This document shows positions 6,956-14,460 of a DNA stretch of 14,460 nucleotides, piece after piece. Under the pieces are notes generated by a model. That model made no database searches. It saw only the letters and a program-made list of their open reading frames with translations, and was not told the origin of the DNA. Origin of the DNA: Thermodesulfobacteriota bacterium (GTDB lineage: Bacteria; Desulfobacterota; DSM-4660; Desulfatiglandales; HGW-15). The stretch spans positions 1 through 14,460 of the forward strand of contig JALOPA010000005.1 in NCBI GenBank assembly GCA_025454125.1, in the 5' to 3' direction. The stretch's first letter is position 1. The number at the start of each line of letters is the position of its first letter. The translations under genes were made by a program, and so were the position numbers.

Positions 6956-7807
6956 TCACTTCAGAAACCCCAGTAAAGCCTGATCCCGCATGGCGTGGGG
7001 CTGAAACAGGATTGAGTAGTGCTGGGTCCCTTCCACGTCCACCTTCCTGGCATCGGGGATCTCGCGAACCATCCGTTCTGCCACCTCCGCAGGCAGCACG
7101 AGGTCGTCCTCAGCCAGCATTCCCCTGGTGGCCCGCAAGATAAGCGTGGGGGCTTTGACCTTGTCGTAGAATTGGCTCGAATCCGTGTTCCGCAAGTTTC
7201 CCGCCTCCTCCTCGATGTGCTTTGGATGAATCCGGGAGCGCACGCCCCCCTCAATGTCTTCCACCTCGTAGCGGAAATAGGTCTCGAAAAAGGAGTTCCA
7301 AGGATGGAGGAACGGGGCCTGCTTGAGAAGGGCCAGATAGGACTCGAAGTCGGGAAAAACCTTTCCCAGCCGATCCAGGGAGGGTTTGATGCCTGCAAAC
7401 ACCTTGTTCAACTGGGCGGGGGACAGGTTTCCACCGCCGTCCACCAGAATCAGTCGATCCACCCGAAGAGGGTGTTTTGCTGCAAACACAAGGGAGATGA
7501 ACGCTCCCAGCGAATGACCCATGAGCACAGGATGGTCGAGGCCCTGATCATCCATCAGAGCCAGAATGTCCCTGCAATGATTTTCCACCGAGTACCCTGA
7601 CGGAGGGCTGTCTGAGAGGCCTCTTCCTCTGAGATCCATGGCAATGACCTTGTGTTTTGGGGACAGAGACGCGGCGATGACATCCCAGCATCGGCAGTTC
7701 GCGGTGATTCCATGAACGCAGAAAACCTCCTTCCCCTTTCCTTCCCAGACGGCCAGCTGGATGCCGACGCCGTCCCCTTTGGCTTTGATCATCTTGGGTC
7801 CCGGCAT
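6956..7807 (-). CDS. Alpha/beta hydrolase
   Basis: A 283-residue soluble alpha/beta-fold hydrolase without a signal peptide. The oxyanion-hole segment is VHGITANCRCW (about 31-41), the nucleophile elbow is GHSLG with S99, the likely acid is D234 or D235 in LAEDD, and the histidine is H263 in GTQHYS. DLRGRGLSDSP is the conserved strand-4 region. The family covers esterases, C-C bond hydrolases, haloperoxidase-like enzymes and others, so the substrate is open. AAGGAG lies 8 bases before ATG 7807. The gene begins only 30 bases after the stop of the livM-type permease, so it is probably the last or near-last gene of the importer operon. I infer that it acts on an imported ester or ring-cleavage product. 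Confidence 0.88.
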   Translation of the reverse strand: MPGPKMIKAKGDGVGIQLAVWEGKGKEVFCVHGITANCRCWDVIAASLSPKHKVIAMDLRGRGLSDSPPSGYSVENHCRDILALMDDQGLDHPVLMGHSLGAFISLVFAAKHPLRVDRLILVDGGGNLSPAQLNKVFAGIKPSLDRLGKVFPDFESYLALLKQAPFLHPWNSFFETYFRYEVEDIEGGVRSRIHPKHIEEEAGNLRNTDSSQFYDKVKAPTLILRATRGMLAEDDLVLPAEVAERMVREIPDARKVDVEGTQHYSILFQPHAMRDQALLGFLK

Positions 7808-7837
7808 GACACGTTCTCCTTTTTGAGTGAATTCTTT

Positions 7838-8932
7838 CTACTCCTCTTTCCTTCGGGAGATCATCTCTTGAGCGGTTCCAACCACTCCCTTGGGGAAAAA
7901 ATACACGATCAGGATGAAAAGGAGTCCAAAATAGAACAACCAGCGCTCGGACAACCTTGCTGCAAAAGGCACCCCCGGCAGCAAGGAAACCATGAGAGTC
8001 TGCAGCTTGGGAAGAAAAGCCCGGGTGATCATCAAAAAGGCGGCTCCGAAAATTCCCCCATAAAGGGTCCCCATCCCTCCCACTATGACCATCAGGAGCA
8101 CATCGAGCATAATGGAAACGCTCACGCTCGAATCAGGGCTCACATACCGGACCCAGATCGCAAAACACGCGCCGGTCACGGCGGCAACACAACTCGCGAA
8201 AGAGGAGGCGATGACCTGGAAGAGATAGGTCTTGTAACCCAAGGCAATGGACCGCTGCTCATTGTCCCGTATAGACTGAAGCACACGGCCCACCGGTGAC
8301 CGGACGAAGCGGAGCATCAGGAGAAACAGGATGAGGCAGATCAAAAGGATCAGGTAGTAACTCGCAATCCTCCCCGTGATCTCAATCCCGAGGAATCGGC
8401 CAAAGCTGTAATCGATGGCCAGGATATGGGGAAGCTTGAAGCTGATCCCGTCCTCCCCACCCGTGAGGAATCTCAATTGACTGGCCAGAATCGAGATAAA
8501 CTCCATAAAGGCCAGGGTGACCATGGCAAAAAAAATGGCCCTGATCCTGAGCGAGAAAAACCCGATGAGCACGGAGAGAATCGCTGAAATCACCACGGCG
8601 ATCAAAACAGCGAGAGCCAGATATCCATAGGAGACCAGTCCGAACTTCCCGACAAATATCCCGACAAGATACGCCCCGATCCCGAAGTACATGACATGGC
8701 CCAAGGACACGATCCCGGTGTAGCCGAGAATAATGTCATAACTGGCCACCAGGGCCGAGAAGATGATGATCTTCAGCACCACATCCAGAATCTCAAAAGA
8801 ACGAAAGAGAAACGGAGTAGCCAGGAAAAAGGCCAGCAAAAGCACCTTCAAGAAAAAGTAGGGACTCGTGAAACGCTCTTCTCTTTCTTTCAACCGGAAC
8901 GCCTGGACAGGATTTAAGCTCTCTTTGTTCAC
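7838..8932 (-). CDS. livM: ABC transporter permease, LivM type
   Basis: A 364-residue inner-membrane permease of the hydrophobic amino acid uptake (HAAT) type. LivM hallmarks are SYDIILGYTGIVSLGH, then FGIGAYLVG, the cytoplasmic coupling segment RVLQSIRDNEQRSIALGY, and VGGMGTLYGGIFGA. About 9-10 membrane spans are visible after a charged N-terminus of some 25 residues. The start is GTG 8932, with GGAGGG (8941-8946 on the complementary strand) 8 bases upstream, inside the end of the LivH-type gene; the two genes are one base apart. The partner is the LivH-type protein encoded just upstream. The transported compound could be a branched amino acid, an amide, or an aromatic or other organic acid; the permease alone does not decide. 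Confidence 0.92.
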   Translation of the reverse strand: MNKESLNPVQAFRLKEREERFTSPYFFLKVLLLAFFLATPFLFRSFEILDVVLKIIIFSALVASYDIILGYTGIVSLGHVMYFGIGAYLVGIFVGKFGLVSYGYLALAVLIAVVISAILSVLIGFFSLRIRAIFFAMVTLAFMEFISILASQLRFLTGGEDGISFKLPHILAIDYSFGRFLGIEITGRIASYYLILLICLILFLLMLRFVRSPVGRVLQSIRDNEQRSIALGYKTYLFQVIASSFASCVAAVTGACFAIWVRYVSPDSSVSVSIMLDVLLMVIVGGMGTLYGGIFGAAFLMITRAFLPKLQTLMVSLLPGVPFAARLSERWLFYFGLLFILIVYFFPKGVVGTAQEMISRRKEE

Positions 8933-8933
8933 A

Positions 8934-9920
8934 TCACGTTCCCTCCGGAAACAGCCCGGTGGGCTTGATCAAGAGAATGACGACCAGGAGCAGCATGGTG
9001 ATCCCAAGCGCCGCCTTCGGGATCAAATAGGCCACGTAGTTATACGAAAGCCCCACCATCAGCGCCCCCACCACAGAACCCGTCATGCTCCCAAGGCCGC
9101 CGATGATCGCCACGATCAGGGCGAACACGATGACCTCTCCTCCCATGGCCGGGTGAATGGATTTGACGAAAGTGGCCCACATCCCTCCCCCGATGGCTGC
9201 CAGCGCAGACCCCGCTGCAAAAACCCCGGTGAAATAGCGGTACACATTGTGCCCCATCACCTGAACCATCTCCGGATTCTCCACTCCGGCGCGCACGATC
9301 ATGCCGAGCCGCGTTCTTCTCAAGATCGTGAAGACAACGAGGTAGAGAACAAACCCGACCCCGATGGCGATGAGCGGGTACTTGGACACGACCACATCAA
9401 ACACATCCCAGGAGCCGATGAAGTTGATAGGAACAGGCATCACTTCATCATCCGGCCCCCAGACGATGCGAATCGATTCCTCCATGACGATCATGGCCCC
9501 CACGGTGATAAAGATCTGGAAGAGATGGCTCCCATAGACCGGCCGTATGACCAGCCTTTCGGTCACCACGCCCAGCAGCGCGACGCCCAAACCCGCCACC
9601 GTGAGTGCCAGAAGAAAGATCAGCATGTTCAGGAAGATCGAATCCGATCCTCCCCACCCGGTCCACTTGTTGATCAGGGTGAAGGCCGAGAAGCCGATGT
9701 AGGCGCCCCAGGCGAAAAGCGCGCCGTGGGCCATGTTGAGCACACTCATGAATCCGAAAATCAGCGAGAATCCGGAGGAAACCAGGAACAGCAGCATGCC
9801 CATGGCCACGCCGGAAATGGTCAGCGTGATGTAGGTCTTGGGGCTGATGAAAAGAACGGGCAGCAGAAAGATGGCGATAACCGCCAATTTGGGAAGCCAT
9901 GCCTTTGGTTGTGTGCTCAT
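8934..9920 (-). CDS. livH: ABC transporter permease, LivH type
   Basis: A 328-residue inner-membrane permease with the LivH pattern: SGFSLIFGFMSVLNMAHGAL near the N-terminus, VVTERLVIRPVYG, TRLGMIVRAGVENPEMVQVMGH as the coupling region and GGLGSMTGSVVGALMVG near the end. It should pair with the LivM-type protein. The frame opens at GTG 9995, overlapping the end of the livF-type gene, and has an ATG at 9989. I prefer ATG 9920, because the 25 residues before it are not conserved-looking and the first membrane span follows directly. No strong ribosome binding site is seen for any candidate, so the start is uncertain. With 9920 the gap to livF is 71 bases. The length is slightly above the usual LivH of about 300. 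Confidence 0.9.
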   Translation of the reverse strand: MSTQPKAWLPKLAVIAIFLLPVLFISPKTYITLTISGVAMGMLLFLVSSGFSLIFGFMSVLNMAHGALFAWGAYIGFSAFTLINKWTGWGGSDSIFLNMLIFLLALTVAGLGVALLGVVTERLVIRPVYGSHLFQIFITVGAMIVMEESIRIVWGPDDEVMPVPINFIGSWDVFDVVVSKYPLIAIGVGFVLYLVVFTILRRTRLGMIVRAGVENPEMVQVMGHNVYRYFTGVFAAGSALAAIGGGMWATFVKSIHPAMGGEVIVFALIVAIIGGLGSMTGSVVGALMVGLSYNYVAYLIPKAALGITMLLLVVILLIKPTGLFPEGT

Positions 9921-9991
9921 AGAGTTTCTCTTTGCTCCCGGCTCAATACCCGGCGGACAGCGTATTTGATACGAACGCAGTGATTTCATTT

Positions 9992-10714
9992 TCACTGCAC
10001 GGTGTCTGAAATCCCCAAGTATTTCTTCTTCAGTTCCTCGTTCTGAACCAACTCCGCCATGTGACCCTTGTGCACGGTCCGGCCGTCATCAAAAAGGTGG
10101 AAATCATTCCCCAGCTTGCTGGCCATGTAAAAATTCTGCTCAACCAGGATGATCATCGAGTGCTCCTTGAGCCTGTGGATCGCTTCGATCAAGTGTTCGA
10201 TGATAATGGGGGCCAGCCCTTTGGAGGGTTCGTCAATGAGCAAAAGGGCATTGTCATTTACAAGGGGTCGGCCGATGGCCAGCATTTGCTTCTGCCCGCC
10301 GCTCAAGACGCCTGCTTTTGCCTTCCAGAATTTCTTCAGATCAGGAAAGACATCCAGGATGAAGTCCAGCTTCTCCTGGGATTTCTTGGTTTCCTGCAGC
10401 ATGGCCACGCGGAAGTTCTCCTCCACCGTCAGCAGATTGAAAAGGCCTCGATCCTCCGGCACAAAGCCGATGCCCAGGCGGGCGATGTCAAAAGGTTTCA
10501 TGTGGTGAATCGCTCGATTCTTAAACAGGATTCTGCCTTGCGATGGGGGGAGAAGCCCCATGATGGATCGCAGGGTGGTGCTTTTTCCAGCCCCGTTTCT
10601 TCCGAGAAGAACGGTCACCTCGCCTGCGTAGACTTCAAAGGATACACCCTGCAGGATGTGGTGCTTCCCGATATGGGTGTGTATGCCCTCGACCTGAAGG
10701 AGAGGATCAGCCAT
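9992..10714 (-). CDS. livF: ABC transporter ATP-binding protein, LivF type
   Basis: A 240-residue cytoplasmic ATPase that pairs with LivG to power the LivH/LivM permease. The Walker A motif is GRNGAGKST (38-46), the signature is LSGGQKQ starting at 137, and Walker B is ALLLIDEP (156-163). VEQN (191-194) puts glutamine at the usual switch histidine position, a known LivF trait. IGFVPEDRGLFNLLTVEEN is also typical of LivF. ATG 10714 is chosen because GGAGGA lies about 10 bases upstream; the frame extends 25 residues further up with no conserved content. It overlaps the end of livG by 8 bases (ATGGCTGA), indicating translational coupling. Confidence 0.93.
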   Translation of the reverse strand: MADPLLQVEGIHTHIGKHHILQGVSFEVYAGEVTVLLGRNGAGKSTTLRSIMGLLPPSQGRILFKNRAIHHMKPFDIARLGIGFVPEDRGLFNLLTVEENFRVAMLQETKKSQEKLDFILDVFPDLKKFWKAKAGVLSGGQKQMLAIGRPLVNDNALLLIDEPSKGLAPIIIEHLIEAIHRLKEHSMIILVEQNFYMASKLGNDFHLFDDGRTVHKGHMAELVQNEELKKKYLGISDTVQ

Positions 10715-11483
10715 GAGCGCTTCTTCCTCCGAAGTAGGCTTCCTGAACGTCTCGATTCGTGCTGATGGCTTCAGGAGGCCCATCGGCAATCAGTTTTCCC
10801 TCATGAAGGATAGCGATGGAATCAGAGAGGGCCATCAGAACGTCCATCTTGTGCTCCACCAGGAGGATCGTTTTGTCTCTCCTGTTTTTTATCTGTTTCA
10901 AAATCTCGAGAATGGAGGGGACCTCCTCAAGAGACATCCCTGCCGTGGGTTCGTCTAAAAGGAGCACTTCCGTCTCCAGGGCGAGGAGAATGCCGATCTC
11001 CAGCTTGCGCTGCTCACCATGGGTGAGGCTGCTTGCCGCCACATTCCATTTCGAATTCAGCAGCACCCTCTCCAGAAGTTCGTAAGCGCGATCTTCGAAT
11101 TCCGGGAAGGCCAGATAACTTCTCCAGAAGTTGAATCCCGTGTTCCTCTGAGATTGGACTGCGAGTCGCACATTCTCCAGGACGGTCAGCGTGGGGAACA
11201 CATTGGTCAACTGGAAGGACCTCCCGATACCAAGTTTGGTACGCGCCGCCGGCGACAGACGGGTGATGTCCCTGTTCTTGAAGAAGACCTTTCCTTCCGT
11301 AGGTGAGTATTGCCCTGAAATCATGTTGAAGAAGGTGGTTTTGCCTGCGCCGTTCGGTCCGATAATGGACTTGAAGGTATAGGGAAGAATCTGGAGGCTG
11401 ACATGATCAACAGCGACATGCCCGCCGAATCGAATGGTGAGATCTTTCGTTTCGATGATGGGACTTTGGCTGATGGAGGTCAC
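10707..11483 (-). CDS. livG: ABC transporter ATP-binding protein, LivG type
   Basis: A 258-residue ATPase. Walker A is GPNGAGKTT (42-50), the signature is LTHGEQRKLEI (from about 153), Walker B is VLLLDEP (173-179) followed by TAGMS, and the switch histidine is in LLVEHKMD. GIGRSFQLTNVFPTLTVLEN is the conserved LivG Q-loop region. The start is GTG 11483, because GGAGGG precedes it at ideal spacing; the ATG at 11504 would add 7 residues but has no ribosome binding site. The C-terminal extension DGPPEAISTNRDVQEAYFGG is the usual BCA-type ATPase tail. It is separated from the substrate-binding protein gene by 245 bases holding a large palindrome. Confidence 0.93.
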   Translation of the reverse strand: MTSISQSPIIETKDLTIRFGGHVAVDHVSLQILPYTFKSIIGPNGAGKTTFFNMISGQYSPTEGKVFFKNRDITRLSPAARTKLGIGRSFQLTNVFPTLTVLENVRLAVQSQRNTGFNFWRSYLAFPEFEDRAYELLERVLLNSKWNVAASSLTHGEQRKLEIGILLALETEVLLLDEPTAGMSLEEVPSILEILKQIKNRRDKTILLVEHKMDVLMALSDSIAILHEGKLIADGPPEAISTNRDVQEAYFGGRSAHG

Positions 11484-11490
11484 AGAGTTG

Positions 11491-11496
11491 CCCTCC
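11491..11496 (-). promoter_or_regulatory. Shine-Dalgarno sequence fixing the livG start
   Basis: On the minus strand GGAGGG stands 7 bases before the GTG at 11483. The in-frame ATG at 11504 has no comparable sequence, so this site decides the start in favour of GTG. Confidence 0.7.
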
Positions 11497-11528
11497 AGAA
11501 TCATGTCGTTGCTAAAGGAAAGAAACCT

Positions 11529-11713
11529 CTTACCCCCTTTGAGAGACGGCGTCGCAATGTCATTTCGAGGCGCCAGCCGAGAAATCTTGATTCCTCACAC
11601 CGGGCGATTCTAAGATTTCTCCCGGAGTTTACCCTGAGGCACTCGAAGGTGTCGAAATGACAGAAAACGGAATCCCCCAGAATCGCGACACAGAATCCGA
11701 GTAAGGGGGTAAG
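11529..11713. repeat. Nested palindromic intergenic element, 185 bases
   Basis: Three nested inverted repeats share a common centre. The outer arms are CTTACCCCCTT (11529-11539) and AAGGGGGTAAG (11703-11713), the middle arms are TGTCATTTCGA (11558-11568) and TCGAAATGACA (11652-11662), and the inner arms are GAGAAATCTT (11579-11588) and AAGATTTCTC (11612-11621). All are perfect. From memory, the middle and inner arms resemble a dispersed repeat seen in many genomes. No open frame of note lies inside, so it may be a miniature non-coding mobile-type repeat. It sits between the binding-protein gene and the ATPase genes and could stabilise or partly terminate the transcript. Confidence 0.8.
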
Positions 11714-11728
11714 GCAAATAAGCGGTGA

Positions 11729-12943
11729 TCATTTCACCAGGATAGGAGGGGCTCCTTCTTCCGGTGAAATCTCTCGAACGAGAACCGGCACAGCCCATTC
11801 CCTATCCGGCAGTGCCTCCAGCTTGAAGATGTACATGGACTGCAAGGCCTGGTGGTCCTCTTTACGGAAAAACATCCTCCCTTTCGGAGTCATGAACTCC
11901 ATGCCTTCCATCGCGGCCATGAGCTTCTCTGTGTCGGTCGACTTGGCTTTTTCGATAGCGGCGACCGTGGCCATGGCTGCGGCAAATCCGCCGCAGGTAA
12001 AAAAGTCAGGAGGTTCTTTGAATCTGGCTTGATGTTCTTTGACAAACCAGTCGTTGACCGGGTTCTTTGGAATCTCGTAATAGTAATAGGCTCCTCCCAT
12101 CATGCCCTTGAGGCTGTCAAAGGCCTTCAGGATGGGAAGGGTCGCTTTCAATACGGGAAAAATATTGCCTCCCGTTGTGATTTTGATCCCATATTTTTCA
12201 ACCTTCATCGCAGCCATCTGCTCAATGGGGGGATTCTTTCCTGCCCAAACCACAAAAACATATTTTTCCCCTTGCTTGTCTTTGAAAGCATCTATGATCC
12301 TCTGTATGGAAGAGGTGTGCTCCGTCTGTGCCATGGGGCAGTACTCTTCATGAATCATTTTTGCCCCCAGTTTCTCGGCAGCCTCCTTGTAGGCGGCGAT
12401 GCCGTCTCTTCCGAAGGCATAATCCTGGCCAATGCCGGCAAGCAAGACCCCAGGCTTGGCAACAGCCTTTGCATTGGCGATGGCATCCTGACCTGAATTC
12501 CTTCCTGTTCTGAAGATGTACCGGTTCCAGGCGCTTCCCGTGATGGAGTCTGCCACTGCGGGCTCGACCAGCAGGATCTTCTTGAACTCCAGCGCCACGG
12601 GGAGCATGGCCAGGGCCGCCGCACTGCTCGTGGTTCCCACGACCAGATCCACCTTGTCATCGGCGTACAACTTTGTGATCAGCCTTTTGGCCACATCGGG
12701 TTTTAACTGGTCGTCTTCGACGATCAGGTCAACCTTTCTTCCCAAGACTTCGTTTTTCCCATTGGTTCCATACTCCAGTCCCATTTTGAAGCCGGTAAGC
12801 ATCTGTTTGGCGTAGGCTTCCATCGCTCCGGAAAAACCCTGGACAATACCGATCTTAATGGGCTCTGCACCCCAGACCGGTGCACTGAAGAACATCAATC
12901 CAAGAGCGATCCCTGTGAAAATCCCCAATCGTCTTTTCCACAT
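11729..12943 (-). CDS. Periplasmic substrate-binding protein, LivK/Leu-Ile-Val-binding family
   Basis: A 404-residue protein that captures the substrate for the LivHMGF-type importer. It begins with a clear signal peptide: basic MWKRR, a hydrophobic core IFTGIALGLMFFSAP, and cleavage near VWG/AEP (residue 25 or 26). The mature start KIGIVQGFSGAMEAYAKQM and the internal GRKVDLIVEDDQLKPDVAKR are typical of the type I periplasmic fold (Peripla_BP_6), as is VVGTTSSAAALAMLPVA. The sequence differs from E. coli LivK and is not diagnostic of amino acids; related proteins bind amides, urea or aromatic acids. AAAGGAGGG lies 7 bases upstream of ATG 12943. It is first in the operon, with a candidate promoter upstream, and is followed by the palindrome before livG, a common way to keep binding protein in excess. 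Confidence 0.92.
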   Translation of the reverse strand: MWKRRLGIFTGIALGLMFFSAPVWGAEPIKIGIVQGFSGAMEAYAKQMLTGFKMGLEYGTNGKNEVLGRKVDLIVEDDQLKPDVAKRLITKLYADDKVDLVVGTTSSAAALAMLPVALEFKKILLVEPAVADSITGSAWNRYIFRTGRNSGQDAIANAKAVAKPGVLLAGIGQDYAFGRDGIAAYKEAAEKLGAKMIHEEYCPMAQTEHTSSIQRIIDAFKDKQGEKYVFVVWAGKNPPIEQMAAMKVEKYGIKITTGGNIFPVLKATLPILKAFDSLKGMMGGAYYYYEIPKNPVNDWFVKEHQARFKEPPDFFTCGGFAAAMATVAAIEKAKSTDTEKLMAAMEGMEFMTPKGRMFFRKEDHQALQSMYIFKLEALPDREWAVPVLVREISPEEGAPPILVK

Positions 12944-13050
12944 TGTCAGGCCCTCCTTTCATCCAATGTTCCCGGGAAAAAGTTCAGTCCACTGCCGGTC
13001 CCTTGACGCTTGCCCTGTCGGTACAAAGTCTACAGCCTATATGCTAAAGC

Positions 13051-13079
13051 CATTTACTCCGGACTCCGTCAAATGTCAA
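13051..13079 (-). promoter_or_regulatory. Candidate promoter for the substrate-binding protein operon
   Basis: On the minus strand a perfect TTGACA (-35, plus-strand positions 13074-13079) is followed after 17 bases by TAAATG (-10, 13051-13056), a weak match to TATAAT. This would place the transcript start roughly 100 bases before the binding-protein gene. The poor -10 keeps confidence low. Confidence 0.4.
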
Positions 13080-13119
13080 CCAGGGGCTATTCGGTCCTGC
13101 TCCCGGCCACGGGTCCTGA

Positions 13120-13149
13120 TTGACATGCAGCGGCAATTGCCCCTATACT
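13120..13149 (+). promoter_or_regulatory. Sigma-70-like promoter for the two-component genes
   Basis: TTGACA (13120-13125) is a perfect -35 element and TATACT (13144-13149) a 5-of-6 -10 element, separated by 18 bases. The expected transcript start is near 13156, about 40 bases before the response regulator ATG. It is the best promoter match in the window. Confidence 0.65.
13132..13141. promoter_or_regulatory. Palindrome in the promoter spacer, possible operator
   Basis: GGCAATTGCC is a perfect 10-base palindrome lying wholly between the -35 and -10 elements. A protein bound there would block RNA polymerase. OmpR-type regulators usually bind direct repeats, so the binder, if any, may be another protein. 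This could be chance. Confidence 0.3.
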
Positions 13150-13196
13150 TCTCCCTGACAATGACCCGGAAATCCTCCACAAAGAACGGATAGACC

Positions 13197-13874
13197 ATGC
13201 GCTTGCTGCTCGTCGAAGATGACCCCAAGATTGCCTCGTTCATCATCAAAGGGATGAAGGCCGAGGGGTATGCGGTTGATCATGCCCCCGACGGGCAAGA
13301 AGGCCTCCACATGGCCGTGACAGAGCCTTACGACGCAGCCATCATCGATGTGATGCTGCCCAAGCTCGACGGCCTTTCTCTGATCGAGCGTATGCGAAAG
13401 GAAAAGGTGAACACACCGGTCATCATTCTGAGCGCGAGAGGGTCTGTCGATGATCGGGTCAAAGGGCTTCACGTGGGAGGGGACGACTACCTCACCAAAC
13501 CCTTTGCCTTTTCCGAACTTCTTGCGCGCATCCAGGCCCTGCTTCGCAGAAGCAGCGGCCTTTCCGAGCCCACTCGCCTGACTTACGGCGATCTCACCAT
13601 GAACCTCCTCACTCGAGAAGTCACAAGAGGGGGGAGGAAAATTGAACTTCAGCGGCTGGAGTTTGCTCTCCTTGAATACCTGATGCGCAATACAGGCAGG
13701 GTCGTCTCCAAAACCATGATCATGGAACACGTGTGGGACTACAACTTCGATCCTCAGACCAACGTGGTCGAGTCTAGGGTTTGCAGGCTCAGGGACAAGA
13801 TCGACAAGGGGTTTGAACGAAAATTGATCCAGACCGTGCGCGGGGTGGGCTATGCCCTTCGAGAGGCTTCGTAG
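13197..13874 (+). CDS. OmpR/PhoB-family DNA-binding response regulator
   Basis: A 225-residue two-component regulator. The receiver domain (1-about 115) has the acidic pocket D8/D9, the phosphoacceptor D51 in AIIDVMLP, S79 in ILSARGSVDD and K101 in YLTKPF. The C-terminal winged-helix domain (about 128-222) contains QRLEFALLEYLMRNTGRVVS, then VWDYNFDPQTNVVESRVCRLR and the closing IQTVRGVGYAL, all standard for the family. The region after the receiver most resembles the CusR/CopR/QseB group, but the signal is not readable. ATG 13197 has only a weak ribosome binding site. It overlaps the sensor kinase gene by 23 bases and diverges from the importer operon, which it might or might not control. 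Confidence 0.95.
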   Translation: MRLLLVEDDPKIASFIIKGMKAEGYAVDHAPDGQEGLHMAVTEPYDAAIIDVMLPKLDGLSLIERMRKEKVNTPVIILSARGSVDDRVKGLHVGGDDYLTKPFAFSELLARIQALLRRSSGLSEPTRLTYGDLTMNLLTREVTRGGRKIELQRLEFALLEYLMRNTGRVVSKTMIMEHVWDYNFDPQTNVVESRVCRLRDKIDKGFERKLIQTVRGVGYALREAS

Positions 13875-14460
13875 CTACCGCAAGACCCTGGCTTTTCGCC
13901 TCACCCTCTGGTACGCCGGGATCTTCGCCGTTTCGGCCTGTGTCGCTTTCCTGTTGTTCTACACCCTGATCACCTCGGTTTTTCGCGAAAGAACAGACCA
14001 GGAACTCCTGAGCCAGGCCAGGGAGTACTCGACAATCCTTTCCACCCGGGGCCTTGAAGCGGTCAAGAATCTGGCTCTCCTCGAAGCCCAGGCCGCGGGA
14101 GTGAAGAAGGTCTTTTTTCGGTTTCTCTCCTCGCGTGGAGAGGTTTTTTCCTCCTCCAACATGTCTTACTGGCAGGATATTGACCTCAGGGAAGCGGCGA
14201 TCAAACAATTGCTTCGCGACCGAAAGAACGTGTTGGAGACCATCTCCATACCCAACCGCAGAGACAGGGTCCGAGTGGCCCATGTCTTGATCGGGAACGG
14301 TGTGATTCTCCAGATCGGCCAATCCATGGAAGCGGACTCCCGGTTCATCGATGCCTTCAAGAACATCTTCCTCATCACCATGGTCCTCCTGGTTGCACTC
14401 GCTGCGGGGGTGGGCTGGTTCATGGCAAGGCGCGCCGTCTCAGGGGTCGCAGCGGTTACA
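13852..14460 (+). CDS. Sensor histidine kinase, N-terminal part (runs off the window)
   Basis: A frame from ATG 13852 stays open to the window end, giving 203 residues. It begins MPFERLRSYRKTLAFRLTLW and has a first membrane span at about 15-40 (TLWYAGIFAVSACVAFLLFY). A mostly hydrophilic extracytoplasmic region of about 125 residues follows, then a second span at about 169-190 (IFLITMVLLVALAAGVGWF) and RRAVSGVAAVT, the start of a HAMP-like linker. The kinase core lies beyond the edge. The arrangement matches CusS-type sensors, and the upstream overlap with the regulator gene makes it the cognate kinase. GGGGTGGG just before the ATG may serve as ribosome binding site. The ligand sensed is unknown. 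Confidence 0.88.
   Translation, partial: MPFERLRSYRKTLAFRLTLWYAGIFAVSACVAFLLFYTLITSVFRERTDQELLSQAREYSTILSTRGLEAVKNLALLEAQAAGVKKVFFRFLSSRGEVFSSSNMSYWQDIDLREAAIKQLLRDRKNVLETISIPNRRDRVRVAHVLIGNGVILQIGQSMEADSRFIDAFKNIFLITMVLLVALAAGVGWFMARRAVSGVAAVT

Noticed and set aside
8868..9983. Long plus-strand open frame of 371 codons
   Set aside because: It runs antisense to the livH-type gene, and its His/Asp/Gln-rich translation is what a complementary reading of membrane-protein codons gives.
13143..13730. Minus-strand open frame of 195 codons
   Set aside because: It is antisense to the response regulator, which has complete receiver and winged-helix motifs.

Overview
The window (about 55% GC by eye) looks like a chromosomal piece of a Gram-negative anaerobe, plausibly a Desulfobacterota-type bacterium. 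This guess rests on the radical-SAM-rich content, the two kinds of palindromic intergenic repeat (the CGGGAATCCAG/CTGGATTCCCG type and the TGTCATTTCGA/TCGAAATGACA type), the full branched-chain-amino-acid-type ABC cassette and the OmpR-type two-component pair. No rRNA, tRNA, CRISPR array or insertion-sequence transposase is visible.

Region A (1-5047, + strand) is the most interesting part. It appears to be a ribosomally made, post-translationally modified peptide (RiPP) gene cluster. In order it holds: the tail of a gene that may be an HprK-related kinase; a radical SAM/SPASM enzyme; a PqqD-type peptide-binding protein; a radical SAM enzyme with a DUF512-like C-terminal half; a signal-peptidase-I-like (S26) Ser/His protease; a second radical SAM/SPASM enzyme paralogous to the first; and a 58-residue gene at 4871-5047 that is very likely the substrate peptide. 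That peptide has a charged, non-secretory leader-like half and a hydrophilic C-terminal half starting with the first of four cysteines. Several genes overlap or abut, which indicates an operon. A working model is that PqqD binds the leader, one or more radical SAM enzymes modify the cysteine-containing core, and the S26 protease cleaves the product. The chemistry and the product's function cannot be read from the sequence, and no exporter is visible in the cluster.

Region B (5048-5262) is intergenic, with an imperfect hairpin between convergent genes. Region C (5263-12943, - strand) reads right to left: a periplasmic substrate-binding protein, a 185-base nested palindrome, two ABC ATPases (livG, livF type), two permeases (livH, livM type), an alpha/beta hydrolase and an MFS-type transporter resembling the BT1/folate-biopterin group. 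The ATPases, permeases and hydrolase are tightly packed, so the hydrolase is probably co-transcribed with the importer and may act on its substrate.

Region D (12944-14460) is a divergent promoter region followed by an OmpR-family response regulator and the start of its sensor kinase, which runs off the window. The regulator has a good sigma-70-like promoter with a 10-base palindrome in its spacer, suggesting autoregulation.
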